A stretch of DNA of 23,981 bases from Deltaproteobacteria bacterium UBA5799. GTDB lineage: Bacteria > Desulfobacterota > GWC2-55-46. Shown one piece after another: positions 1-7,118 of the stretch (position 1 is its first letter; the number at the start of each line of letters is the position of its first letter). The notes beneath the pieces were generated by a model. It was not told where the DNA came from. It saw only the letters and a program-made list of their open reading frames with translations, and made no database searches. The stretch covers positions 1-23,981 of the forward strand of contig DIDN01000045.1 of NCBI GenBank assembly GCA_002418185.1. The letters are read 5' to 3'. Position numbers and translations under genes: made by a program.

Positions 1-215
1 AGGTAGGTGAGGTTTATTCCGGGCGCCGTGCCCCAATGCCCGAGGAGCCGCTCCTTTATGTGGTCGACCTTAAGGGGTTCCTCCATGAGCGGGTTGTCCT
101 TCAGGTATATCTGGGCCGCGGCGATATAGTTTACCGCCCTGAAATACCGCTCCGCAGCCGAAGTCTTCGCCTCAACGCCTTTCCTCCGTGCCGCTCTTCC
201 AGCTCTTCCCTTCAT
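1..215 (-). CDS. xfp: Phosphoketolase (xylulose-5-P/fructose-6-P), N-terminal fragment, cut by window edge
   Basis: Reading the minus strand from ATG at 215 gives 71 codons that run off the window. After a basic, poorly conserved leader of about 20 residues comes the typical phosphoketolase N-terminus: a YFRAVNYIAAAQIYL helix, then DNPLMEEPLK, DHIKERLLGHWGT and APGINL. In the family these build part of the thiamine-diphosphate domain, and the HWGT segment is almost invariant. The family cleaves xylulose 5-phosphate or fructose 6-phosphate with phosphate to give acetyl phosphate plus an aldose phosphate in the cytoplasm. A strong Shine-Dalgarno (AAGGAGGG, complement of 220-227) five bases upstream fixes the start. 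It is divergent from hppA. The identity is firm although only about 9% of a usual 800-residue protein is visible. Whether it prefers the C5 or C6 substrate cannot be told. Confidence 0.88.
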   Translation of the reverse strand, partial: MKGRAGRAARRKGVEAKTSAAERYFRAVNYIAAAQIYLKDNPLMEEPLKVDHIKERLLGHWGTAPGINLTY

Positions 216-219
216 CCAG

Positions 220-227
220 CCCTCCTT
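220..227 (-). promoter_or_regulatory. Shine-Dalgarno of the phosphoketolase gene
   Basis: On the minus strand the sequence reads AAGGAGGG, then CTGG, then ATG at 215. This near-perfect anti-16S complement decides the start of the truncated phosphoketolase gene. Confidence 0.75.
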
Positions 228-373
228 AATGGAAATCCATTTCGCGGAGACAAGGCGACCGACTTGCCATATAAAAATAACTCTATCACATTTCGGACAG
301 AAAGTTGCTGAAGGCAACGCCCCGGAGTTTTCGTTCCATACTGCCGTCTTTTCGTCGGGGGGCGGGCGAGTGG

Positions 374-417
374 TCCGGAAATGCCCAGAAATGGATTGAT
401 AATGAAATCCGGAAATG
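374..417. repeat. 10-bp direct repeat TCCGGAAATG, two copies 34 bp apart
   Basis: TCCGGAAATG occurs at 374-383 and again at 408-417, start to start 34 bp, about three helical turns. The second copy runs directly into the palindrome ATGTTA-aaaag-TAACAT (415-431). The arrangement could be paired regulator sites between the two divergent genes. This is inference; no known motif is matched. Confidence 0.4.
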
Positions 418-601
418 TTAAAAAGTAACATCATCCAGAGTTCAGGGGCGGTGTCTCCGTCTCCCTACCGTTGCAGTTGCCGCCGCCCGAGAAAAGCGTT
501 CAAGCTCCGGTTTGAAGGTTGTCAGCGTAGAAACTCAGCCCTTTTCAACTTGATTCATTGGAGAGTAACCGAGCCACTGGTCACTTAGGTAGCACCCGGT
601 C

Positions 602-645
602 AACCGGAAACGCGGCGATACGGTTCCAGTTGTTCCGGTTTTTTT
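602..645 (+). terminator. Hairpin plus T-run in the hppA leader (terminator or attenuator-like)
   Basis: AACCGGAA (602-609) pairs with TTCCGGTT (633-640) across a 23-nt loop and is followed directly by a run of T to 645. No plus-strand gene lies upstream, so if it works as a terminator it would attenuate a leader transcript entering hppA. The stem is only 8 bp, so this is tentative. Confidence 0.35.
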
Positions 646-716
646 AGGCAAGGCAAGGGTCTCAACCGCACCGGCAGCATGTTTTTCAATATCTTCGGCA
701 AAGGAGAACCGGTAGA

Positions 717-2759
717 ATGGAAAGCTCTACATTGACTATCCTCTTTGCGCTGGGAGCAGCGGTGCTGGGCATTGTCTACGCGGCCTGGCTCGCGTTCTGG
801 GTAAGGGGGCTCGATAGCGGCACGCCTGAGATGAGGAGGATACAGGCGGCGATCCACGAAGGCGCAAGCGCCTACATGGCAAGGCAGTTCAAGTCGGTGG
901 CGGTCGTTGCCGCAATCCTATTCGTGCTCCTGTGGGCGGCGGGCTTCTGGTCCGAGTACTTCGGGCTCCTTACGGCGTGCGGCTTTCTCGTGGGCGGCGC
1001 GGCTTCGGGCATATCGGGCTACGTCGGGATGATGGTGGCCGTAAGGGCCAACGCCAAGACCGCGCAGGCGGCCCACAAGGGGCTTAACGCCGCGCTGGTT
1101 GTCGCATTCAGGGGCGGGGCCGTCACAGGGCTCCTCCTCATCGGCCTCGGGCTCCTCGCGGTCACAGGCTTCTACGCCGTGGCTATGCGGGTAACCGACG
1201 AGACGCACGCGATAGCGTCCCTCCTTTCCCTCGGCCTCGGCGGGAGCCTCATATCGCTCTTCGCCAGGGTAGGGGGCGGCATATACACCAAGGCCGCTGA
1301 CGTCGGCGCGGACCTCGTCGGCAAGGTCGAGGCCGGAATACCCGAGGACGACCCCAGGAACCCGGCGGTCATAGCCGACAACGTGGGCGACAACGTGGGC
1401 GACTGCGCCGGCATGGCCGCGGACCTCTTCGAGACCTACGCCGTTACGACCGTCGCGACCATGGCGCTCGCGCACATCCTTTTCCCTGGCTCGGAGAACG
1501 CCATGCTTTTCCCGCTTGTGCTCGGCGGCGCGGCGATAATAATGACCATCATCGGGAGCTGGTTCGTAAAGCTCGGCTCCTCCAACAATATAATGTCAGC
1601 GCTCTACAAGGGGTTCGTGGCGACAGCAGTCCTTTCGGCAGTCGCCTTTTTTCCGGTGACATATTACCTCATGGACGGGGTAGGGGGGGTAGGCTGGAGC
1701 AGCTATTATCTATGCGCCCTCATAGGCCTGGCCGTTACCATCTCGCTCGTCGTCATCACCGACTATTACACGGCCAAGCATTACAGCCCGGTCCAGCACA
1801 TAGCCAACGCGTCCATCTCCGGGCACGCGACGAACATAATCGCGGGGCTCGCCATAGGGAAGGAGGCCACGGCGCTCCCGGTCCTCGTTATCGCCGGCGC
1901 CATACTCGCGAGCTATGAGCTGGCGGGCCTCTTCGGTGTGGCGGTCGCGGCCGAGGCCATGCTCACCATGGCCGGGATAGTCGTCGCCATAGACTCCTTC
2001 GGCCCCATAACCGACAACGCGGGCGGAATAGCCGAGATGGCCGACATGGGCGCAGGGGTGCGCGGAGTTACCGACCCGCTGGACGCGGTAGGGAATACAA
2101 CAAAGGCCGTTACCAAGGGCTACGCCATCGGCTCCGCCGGCCTCGCGGCCATAGTCCTCTTTGCCGAGTACACCCGGACCATATCCAAGGGAGGGGCGCT
2201 CGTGGTCTTCGACCTCTCCGACCCCCTTGTGCTCGTCGGCCTCTTCATAGGCGGCATGCTGCCCTTCTATTTCGCGGCCTTGCTCATGAAGGCGGTCGGG
2301 ACCGCCGCGGGCTCCATCGTGGACGAGGTAAGGAGGCAGTTCAGGGAGATAAAGGGCATAATGGACGGGAGCGCCCGGCCGGAGTACGGGAAATGCGTCG
2401 ATATAGTCACCGCCGCGGCCCTGCAAAAGATGATCGTGCCCTCTCTCATCCCGATCGCCGTCCCCGTGCTTGTCGGCGTGATCCTGGGGCCGAAGGCCCT
2501 CGGAGGCGTGCTCGTCGGGAGCATCGTGACCGGCCTCTTCGTGGCGATAAAGATGACCTCGGGCGGGGCCGCCTGGGACAACGCCAAGAAGTTCATAGAG
2601 GAGGGCAACCACGGGGGCAAGCACAAACCCGCGCACCAGGCCGCAGTGACGGGCGACACCGTGGGCGACCCCTACAAGGACACCGCAGGCCCTGGCATAA
2701 ACCCGATGATCAAGGTCATAAACCTGGTCGCGGTCCTTTTCGGGATACTCCTGTACTAG
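717..2759 (+). CDS. hppA: Membrane-bound ion-pumping pyrophosphatase, K+-independent type
   Basis: 680 residues, the usual size for this polytopic family, which hydrolyses pyrophosphate in the cytoplasm and pumps H+ (or Na+) across the inner membrane. The catalytic loop DVGADLVGKVEAGIPEDD is at about 195-212, followed by the repeated acidic DNVGDNVGD at 221-229. The C-terminal acidic face includes SGGAAWDNAKK and GDTVGDPYKDTAGP. The subtype motif is TTKAVTKG with Lys463 and Thr466. In the family Lys and Thr at these sites mark K+-independent enzymes, while K+-dependent ones carry Ala there, so I infer K+ independence and most likely proton pumping. ATG at 717 is preceded by AAGGAG (701-706). 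The gene is alone in its transcript, with a strong terminator 14 bp after the stop. It probably recovers biosynthetic pyrophosphate as a membrane gradient. Confidence 0.96.
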   Translation: MESSTLTILFALGAAVLGIVYAAWLAFWVRGLDSGTPEMRRIQAAIHEGASAYMARQFKSVAVVAAILFVLLWAAGFWSEYFGLLTACGFLVGGAASGISGYVGMMVAVRANAKTAQAAHKGLNAALVVAFRGGAVTGLLLIGLGLLAVTGFYAVAMRVTDETHAIASLLSLGLGGSLISLFARVGGGIYTKAADVGADLVGKVEAGIPEDDPRNPAVIADNVGDNVGDCAGMAADLFETYAVTTVATMALAHILFPGSENAMLFPLVLGGAAIIMTIIGSWFVKLGSSNNIMSALYKGFVATAVLSAVAFFPVTYYLMDGVGGVGWSSYYLCALIGLAVTISLVVITDYYTAKHYSPVQHIANASISGHATNIIAGLAIGKEATALPVLVIAGAILASYELAGLFGVAVAAEAMLTMAGIVVAIDSFGPITDNAGGIAEMADMGAGVRGVTDPLDAVGNTTKAVTKGYAIGSAGLAAIVLFAEYTRTISKGGALVVFDLSDPLVLVGLFIGGMLPFYFAALLMKAVGTAAGSIVDEVRRQFREIKGIMDGSARPEYGKCVDIVTAAALQKMIVPSLIPIAVPVLVGVILGPKALGGVLVGSIVTGLFVAIKMTSGGAAWDNAKKFIEEGNHGGKHKPAHQAAVTGDTVGDPYKDTAGPGINPMIKVINLVAVLFGILLY

Positions 2760-2772
2760 TAGGACTGGTTTT

Positions 2773-2812
2773 GCAAAAGGCGCCGGGCGAAACCCCGGCG
2801 CCTTTTGCTTGG
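2773..2812 (+). terminator. Rho-independent terminator of hppA
   Basis: GCAAAAGGCGCCGGG (2773-2787) pairs perfectly with CCCGGCGCCTTTTGC (2794-2808) around a 6-nt loop. The T-run lies inside the descending arm, which is common for such structures. It sits just after the hppA stop and also has an A-run on the other side, so it may work in both directions. Confidence 0.85.
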
Positions 2813-3255
2813 GAAAACCTTTCGTCTTGTTATTTAACCATTGCTGCAAAGGCCATTTAACGCGCTGCCGCGCTCTTTTCGGGCATAAGGCTCGGCTCGC
2901 TTTCCGCCCCCATCCTCCTCGCTCGGCCCTTAAGTCGCTCGGCCTAAGGGGCCGAGCTCCTGCTTCCTCGCCTCGCTCGCCCTTCCCCCAGCCTTATGCT
3001 CGCAACGCCTTATGCCCCGGGTTGTTTTAAAGAACAAAAGTGCTTTGATTCTTTTTTATCTTCAACAAACCCCGGAGGGTAAGGCGAGCGCAGCATAAGG
3101 GAGGGAGAGCGTGAACGGGCCGGGGATGCAGGAGCCAAGCGACTTCAGGGGCCCGGTCACGGGGTGGGGGAGGGGTCTGGCAAGCGAGCCTTACCCTCGA
3201 ACCGCGCGTAAGCGCGGAAAAGGCCTTTTGCAATGAGTACAGGGATGGAAGTTTC
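2813..3255. other. Palindrome-rich non-coding stretch between hppA and dedA
   Basis: About 440 bp without a credible gene. GGCATAAGGC (2882-2891) is the inverse of GCCTTATGC at 2991-2999 and GCCTTATGCC at 3007-3016, and GCATAAGG recurs at 3093-3100. GCTCGGCCCTTA (2921-2932) pairs with TAAGGGGCCGAGC (2945-2957). CCGGGTTGTT (3017-3026) pairs imperfectly with AACAAACCCCGG (3064-3075). GGGTAAGGC (3077-3085) pairs with GCCTTACCC (3188-3196). CCGCGC-gtaa-GCGCGG lies at 3202-3217, and the palindrome AAAAGGCCTTTT at 3218-3229. The density suggests a structured RNA, a REP-like cluster or debris of a mobile element. I recognise no known RNA family. Confidence 0.45.
2921..2957. repeat. Imperfect 12-bp inverted repeat (hairpin) in the hppA-dedA gap
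   Basis: GCTCGGCCCTTA and TAAGGGGCCGAGC can form a stem with one bulged base and a 12-nt loop that itself repeats CTCGGCC. There is no T-run next to it, so it is not a typical terminator. Confidence 0.5.
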
Positions 3256-3897
3256 TCAGGCGGGCTGGCGGCTTGCCCTCACTAATTCGATAAGCCCCGG
3301 CATTATTGAAAGGACTATTATGGCGAGTATGACAAGCGTGAAGTTCTCCTTGACGAACGGGATGCTGCCGAAGTAGTAGCCCCCGAGGATGAAGATGAAT
3401 ATCCACGCGACCGCGCCTGTAACGTTGTAGAAGAGGAACCTTCCGTAGGACATGGCCCCCACCCCTGCCACGAACGGCGCAAAGGTGCGGACGATGGGCA
3501 CGAACCTGGCGATGACGATGGTCCTGGCCCCGTACCTCTGGTAGAACCTGTTCGTCTTGTCGAGGTATTCCTTCCTGAATATCAGGCTGTCCTTCTTAGA
3601 GAATACCCTGGGGCCGAGGTAGTGCCCTATGGCGTAGTTTACCGAGTCGCCGGCTATGGCCGCGAAGGTAAGCCCCGCCAGCACGTATTCGACTTCCAGG
3701 TAACCCATTGCGGCGAAGGTGCCTATCGCGAACAGGAGCGAGTCGCCGGGCAGTAGCGGCGTCACAACAAGCCCGGTCTCGCAGAAGATGATGAGGAAGA
3801 GTATGAGATAGGTCCAGGCCCCGTAGGCCTGTATCACGCCCCCCAGGTGCTTGTCTATGTGCATGAATATGTCTATGAAGTCCTTTAGAAGCTCCAT
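3256..3897 (-). CDS. DedA-family (SNARE-associated/VTT domain) inner-membrane protein
   Basis: 213 residues with several strongly hydrophobic segments (about 28-48, 52-65, 72-92, 153-178, 186-202). The two family signatures are present: ETGLVVTPLLPGDS (40-53), holding the conserved acidic residue and PGD, and RFVPIVRTFAPFVAG (131-145), holding the conserved arginines. DedA proteins are inner-membrane proteins; members have been linked to proton-motive-force homeostasis and to flipping of polyprenyl-phosphate or phospholipid carriers. Which job this one has cannot be read from sequence. ATG at 3897 is preceded by a weak AAAAGG, and an extended -10 promoter sits about 25 bp upstream. It appears monocistronic and is divergent from the DUF1328 gene. 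Confidence 0.9.
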   Translation of the reverse strand: MELLKDFIDIFMHIDKHLGGVIQAYGAWTYLILFLIIFCETGLVVTPLLPGDSLLFAIGTFAAMGYLEVEYVLAGLTFAAIAGDSVNYAIGHYLGPRVFSKKDSLIFRKEYLDKTNRFYQRYGARTIVIARFVPIVRTFAPFVAGVGAMSYGRFLFYNVTGAVAWIFIFILGGYYFGSIPFVKENFTLVILAIIVLSIMPGLIELVRASRQPA

Positions 3898-3927
3898 CGC
3901 CTTTTCCCGAGGAAATCGAGGCTATAC

Positions 3928-3954
3928 ATTATAACAGGCCGCTTGAAAAGGCAA
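3928..3954 (-). promoter_or_regulatory. Sigma-70-type promoter of dedA (extended -10)
   Basis: The minus strand reads TTGCCT (complement of 3949-3954), 15 bp, then TATAAT (complement of 3928-3933) preceded by TGT, giving an extended -10 TGTTATAAT. The short spacer is offset by the extended -10. The predicted start gives a leader of about 25 nt before dedA. Confidence 0.6.
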
Positions 3955-4011
3955 CAGATAAGCGCTGGAACCGCCTGGCGCGGCATTTCTGCAAAACCAG
4001 TTCTCCGGTTA

Positions 4012-4032
4012 CCCTGGACCTTCGGTCCAGGG
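4012..4032. other. Stable hairpin with a UUC(G) loop between dedA and the DUF1328 gene
   Basis: CCCTGGACC and GGTCCAGGG form a perfect 9-bp stem around TTC. No T-run follows on either strand. It ends 6 bp before the -35 element of the DUF1328 promoter, so it may be an operator-like palindrome; its role is unknown. Confidence 0.45.
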
Positions 4033-4038
4033 CGGTCA

Positions 4039-4066
4039 TTGACACGACTTCCCCCCACTATATACT
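4039..4066 (+). promoter_or_regulatory. Near-consensus sigma-70 promoter of the DUF1328 gene
   Basis: TTGACA (4039-4044) is a perfect -35, followed by a 16-bp spacer and TATACT (4061-4066). It predicts a start near 4073 and a leader of roughly 98 nt before the ATG at 4171. It is the strongest-looking promoter in the window, fitting a small abundant membrane peptide. Confidence 0.7.
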
Positions 4067-4170
4067 CAAAATAAAGGCGGATGAAAACGTTCCCGGAAGC
4101 TGAGGGAATCAGGGGGCTTGCCCTCCAAGGCCCGGCCATGTCAAGCGCGCCGGGGGAAAGAAGGTGCCAA

Positions 4171-4338
4171 ATGCTTTCATGGGCCATAACCTTTCTCATA
4201 ATAGCCATTATCGCGGCGGTCCTTGGTTTCGCCGGGGTTGCGGGGACCGCGGCATGGATAGCGAGGGTGCTCTTCGTCGTCTTTCTGATCCTTTTCGTCG
4301 TGTCCCTCATAGCGGGCCGGGGCAGGCCGGCGGCATGA
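4171..4338 (+). CDS. DUF1328 (YtjA-like) small two-helix membrane protein
   Basis: 55 residues beginning MLSWAITFLIIAIIAAVLGF, then AGVAGTAAWIARVLFVVFLI. This is the DUF1328 pattern: two transmembrane helices joined by a Gly/Ala-rich turn and a short polar tail. The reading frame extends upstream to 4081, but the family alignment and an AAGG Shine-Dalgarno (4161-4164) support ATG at 4171. Function is unknown for the family; E. coli YtjA is a small inner-membrane protein. The gene stands alone between a near-consensus promoter (4039-4066) and a strong terminator (4378-4410). Confidence 0.85.
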   Translation: MLSWAITFLIIAIIAAVLGFAGVAGTAAWIARVLFVVFLILFVVSLIAGRGRPAA

Positions 4339-4377
4339 GCCGGGGGGAGTCGGGGAGAGCATCGGAGGCCCTTTACG

Positions 4378-4412
4378 AAAAGAGGTTACGGACGTCCCGT
4401 AACCTCTTTTGT
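4378..4412 (+). terminator. Rho-independent terminator after the DUF1328 gene
   Basis: AAAAGAGGTTACGG (4378-4391) pairs perfectly with CCGTAACCTCTTTT (4397-4410) around a 5-nt loop. The stem ends in A/T pairs on both sides, so it could also stop transcription coming from the right. Confidence 0.85.
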
Positions 4413-4496
4413 TTGAAGCGGCATCGGGAGTTGTGTTATATGGTCTCAACCGGAAACGGCCCGGACAAAACTCCTTTTCAAACGAAGGTTTTCAGG

Positions 4497-4525
4497 TTTA
4501 AAAGAGCGGCGTGTTATGGTATGCT
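4497..4525 (+). promoter_or_regulatory. Possible promoter of the Ycf46/M41-Hsp70 operon
   Basis: TTTAAA (4497-4502), 17 bp, then TATGCT (4520-4525). The match is modest, but it is the best pair in the 200 bp between the upstream terminator and the first gene of the operon. It predicts a leader of about 90 nt holding the hairpin at 4548-4583. Confidence 0.3.
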
Positions 4526-4547
4526 GGTTGGAGCGGGTTATTGCCCG

Positions 4548-4583
4548 GTACCTGAGAAGCAGTCAGCCCGGCCTTCTCGGTAC
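4548..4583 (+). other. Leader hairpin upstream of the Ycf46/M41 operon
   Basis: GTACC-t-GAGAAG (4548-4559) pairs with CTTCTCGGTAC (4573-4583), an 11-bp stem with one bulge and a 13-nt loop. It ends about 40 bp before the ATG and has no T-run. It could be a leader structure or a protein-binding palindrome. Confidence 0.4.
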
Positions 4584-4621
4584 GCCTCACCCAATCTGAC
4601 CGCCTGAAAGGTGCGCTCAAT

Positions 4622-6757
4622 ATGAACGCCAGAGACTTCGAAAACGAGATACGGATACATATAGAGGCAAGGTACCCGATACTCTGGCTCGTCTCCTTCG
4701 AGGAGAGGAGGGTTGAAAAGATCATGGAGTCGCTCTGCGACTCGATGAAGCTCAATTACTGGTCCTGGTCCGTGTCCAGGGGCCTTTACGGCGGCGAGAA
4801 GAAGAAGAGGGAGCCCATGGGCCGGGAAAAAATTCTCTCGGTCATAGAGGAGAAGATAACCAAGGGCGAGAACGTAAGTAACTTCTTTCTCCTCAAGGAC
4901 ATAGCCTCTTACTTCAATTCCCACGAGTTCCTCCGGCGGTTCCGCGACCTACCGGCCGTGATAGACGAGCGCCATACCGTCAATACCGTCTGCATACTCT
5001 CGCCGACGCTCGGAGAGATACCGCCCGAGCTCGAGGAGGACATAGTGGTGCTGGAGCTGTCGCTCCCGGACTACGACGAGATAGCGGACCTGGTATCCCG
5101 CACCTACGGCCACCTCATACCTTCGAGCTGGCACGCCTCCACGAGGTCGATCCTTTACAAGTCCCTCCAGGGCCTCTCGCTCGACAACATAAGGAGGGTC
5201 ATAAGGAAGGCCATAAGCCTCAACAACGGCTTCCTGAACGAGGACTGCATATCCTACATACAGGACGAGAAGCAGCAGATAATAAGGAAGCAGAAGATCC
5301 TCGACTACTACCCCCACAGGGAGAACATAGAGAACATAGGGGGCCTGAGCGAGATCAAGAAGTGGTTCGTAGAGAGGGAGAACGTATTCAGGCTCTCGAG
5401 GGACAAGATAACGACCCTGGGCCTGGACGTCCCGAAGGGCCTCCTCCTCATAGGCGTCCCGGGCTCGGGAAAAAGCCTCTGCTGCAAGGCGCTCGCCGGC
5501 ATATGGAACCTGCCGCTTCTGCGCCTCGACGTCGGCAGGCTCTTCGGCTCGACAGTGGGCGAATCCGAGAAGAACATCAGGCGGTGCATACAGCTGGCCG
5601 AGGCCGTCAGCCCGTGTATACTCTGGATAGACGAGATAGACAAGGCCTTCGGCGGCATCGGCGGCTACCAGGGCGACTCGGGCACGCAGATGAGGGTCTT
5701 CGGCACCTTCATAACGTGGCTCCAGGAGAAGGAGCACCCGGTCTTCGTCATCTCCACCGCGAACGAGCCCAGGAACCTGCCGCCCGAGCTCTGGAGGAAG
5801 GGGAGGTACGACGAGGTCTTCTTCGTGGACCTGCCGAGCCAGGAGGAGAGGGAGGAGATATACAGGATTCACCTCGAAAGGAGGATACAGAACCTCGCGA
5901 AGCTGGACGTCAAGGAGCTGTCGCAGAACAGCCAGGGCTTCACCGGCGCCGAGATAGAACAGGCGGTAAAGGACGCCGTGGTCTCGACCTTCAACCAGCT
6001 CCAGGAGGAGCACGCCGGAAGGAACATGGAAGAGGTCGTGGAGGGGCTCCTCGCGCTTGACGTGACGCAGGATGGGCTGCTTAAGTCCATCAGGCACATA
6101 ACCCCGCTGTCGGTCCTGAAAAAGGAGGAGATAGAGGAGCTCCGGGCGTGGAGCCACCAGAGGGCCAGGCCCGCCTCGAAGTCGCTCTTCCTCCAGAGGG
6201 CCGAGTCGCTCTCCGAGACAGAGAAGAGGAACATCGCCATCCACGAGGCGGGCCACGCGGTCCTGATGAAACGCTACTTCAACCGCACCCCGGCGTTCGT
6301 GAGCGTCGACAACTACAAGCCGTATGCGGCCTTCATACCCGTGGACGAGGCCATAAGGACTACCTATACCAAGAGCGACCTCGAGAAGGAGATAGGCGTG
6401 ATACTCGGCGGCATGGTCGCGGAGGACGAGCTCATCGGGAACGACTCGAAGACCGTCGGCGCCTCCCACGACCTTATTCAGGCCACCGGCATAGCCCGTA
6501 AGATGGTAATAGAGTACGGCTTCGGCGAAATAATGAGGAACAAGAGCCTCATGGTCCTCCAGGACTACGCCCTTACCTCCGGCGGGGACGTGCTGGACGA
6601 CATACAGAAGATACTCGATTCCGCGAAGGAGTCGACGGCCAAGGTCATCTCCGAGAACAGGGACGTCGTCTTCGCCCTCGTCGACAGGCTCATGGAGGAA
6701 GTCCTCATAAACGGCGAGGGCCTGAACCGGTTCTTCAAGGAAAACCCCCTTAAATAA
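4622..6757 (+). CDS. Ycf46-like AAA+ ATPase fused to an FtsH-type M41 zinc metalloprotease domain
   Basis: 711 residues with no transmembrane segment. Residues 1-235 resemble the N-terminal region of Ycf46-type ATPases (RIHIEARYPILWLVSFEERR at 11-30). The AAA+ core has Walker A GVPGSGKS (278-285), Walker B ILWIDEID (333-340), sensor-1 Asn381 and GRYDE (394-398) with a candidate arginine finger. Residues 530-711 match the FtsH peptidase domain: the zinc motif HEAGH at 541-545, the catalytic Glu542, LGGMVAED at 595-602 and VGASHDLIQAT, where Asp617 fits the third zinc ligand. FtsH itself is membrane-anchored; this protein lacks that anchor and has a different N-terminus. I infer a soluble ATP-dependent protease or remodeller. 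It heads a five-gene operon, 10 bp before DUF1257. The start codon has only a weak AAGG upstream. Confidence 0.87.
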   Translation: MNARDFENEIRIHIEARYPILWLVSFEERRVEKIMESLCDSMKLNYWSWSVSRGLYGGEKKKREPMGREKILSVIEEKITKGENVSNFFLLKDIASYFNSHEFLRRFRDLPAVIDERHTVNTVCILSPTLGEIPPELEEDIVVLELSLPDYDEIADLVSRTYGHLIPSSWHASTRSILYKSLQGLSLDNIRRVIRKAISLNNGFLNEDCISYIQDEKQQIIRKQKILDYYPHRENIENIGGLSEIKKWFVERENVFRLSRDKITTLGLDVPKGLLLIGVPGSGKSLCCKALAGIWNLPLLRLDVGRLFGSTVGESEKNIRRCIQLAEAVSPCILWIDEIDKAFGGIGGYQGDSGTQMRVFGTFITWLQEKEHPVFVISTANEPRNLPPELWRKGRYDEVFFVDLPSQEEREEIYRIHLERRIQNLAKLDVKELSQNSQGFTGAEIEQAVKDAVVSTFNQLQEEHAGRNMEEVVEGLLALDVTQDGLLKSIRHITPLSVLKKEEIEELRAWSHQRARPASKSLFLQRAESLSETEKRNIAIHEAGHAVLMKRYFNRTPAFVSVDNYKPYAAFIPVDEAIRTTYTKSDLEKEIGVILGGMVAEDELIGNDSKTVGASHDLIQATGIARKMVIEYGFGEIMRNKSLMVLQDYALTSGGDVLDDIQKILDSAKESTAKVISENRDVVFALVDRLMEEVLINGEGLNRFFKENPLK

Positions 6758-6767
6758 GGAGGCGCAG

Positions 6768-7106
6768 ATGTCCTTCTACACGGTCATCAAGACTGAGCTT
6801 TCCGCCAGGAAGTACCTGATATGCGCCCTCGAGGAGCTCAAAAAAAAGGGCGAGATAACCAACTACGTCGCCAACGAACGGAAGGACACCGTCGAGGTCG
6901 ACAGGGACGGCGACATAATCAACATATCGAAGGAGAAGGCCGGCAACTACCAGCTCGGCGGCGACAACCGGGTCGTGAACGCGTTTTCCAACAGGCTTAA
7001 GCAGATGTACGCGTACGAGTCCATAAAGGACAACCTCCCGCTCGACTTCGAGATATCGAGCGAGACAGAGACGGCCGGCGAGATACAGATAGTCCTGAAA
7101 GGCTAA
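6768..7106 (+). CDS. DUF1257 (Ycf35-family) protein
   Basis: 112 residues. The opening MSFYTVIKTELSARKYLICA and the middle VDRDGDIINI and GGDNRVVNAFSNRLKQMYAYE fit the DUF1257/Ycf35 family, known from cyanobacteria, plastids and scattered bacteria and without an assigned biochemical role. There are no cysteines that could bind a cluster, no signal peptide and no membrane segment, so it should be a small cytosolic protein. A good Shine-Dalgarno (AAGGAGG) precedes the ATG by 6 nt. It lies 10 bp after the AAA+/M41 gene and 12 bp before DUF2997. As far as I recall Ycf46-like ATPases, DUF1257 and DUF2997 also co-occur elsewhere, which supports a common complex. Confidence 0.8.
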   Translation: MSFYTVIKTELSARKYLICALEELKKKGEITNYVANERKDTVEVDRDGDIINISKEKAGNYQLGGDNRVVNAFSNRLKQMYAYESIKDNLPLDFEISSETETAGEIQIVLKG

Positions 7107-7118
7107 GGGGGGCGCGCT

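Larger units (their letters stand above)
228..716. other. Divergent intergenic region between phosphoketolase and hppA
   Basis: About 490 bp with no convincing coding sequence and visibly lower GC than the genes around it. It contains a 10-bp direct repeat TCCGGAAATG (374-383 and 408-417), a small perfect inverted repeat ATGTTA-aaaag-TAACAT (415-431) and a hairpin followed by T residues (602-645). I looked for sigma-70 promoters in both directions and found no pair of hexamers good enough to report. The length suggests control regions for both genes, possibly with an hppA leader transcript. Confidence 0.5.

Noticed and set aside
36..311. Plus-strand open frame of 91 codons at the window start
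   Set aside because: The opposite strand encodes a clear phosphoketolase N-terminus with a strong ribosome site; the plus-strand frame has no ribosome site and no family resemblance.
430..500. Possible riboswitch (for example fluoride type) before the divergent hppA gene
   Set aside because: GGGGCGG can pair with CCGCCGCCC, but the conserved fluoride-riboswitch core is absent and no other known riboswitch signature fits.
575..590. Third CRP/FNR-like site (GGTCACTTAG) upstream of hppA
   Set aside because: The right half resembles the site at 10655, but the left half is CGAGC instead of TGTGA and no TATAAC lies at the matching distance.
918..1475. Long open frames antisense to hppA, the AAA+/M41 gene (4949-6469) and the Hsp70-like gene (8082-10319)
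   Set aside because: They lie fully inside strongly conserved genes, have Arg/Gly/Tyr-rich low-complexity translations and match no domain; they are a by-product of GC-rich codon use.
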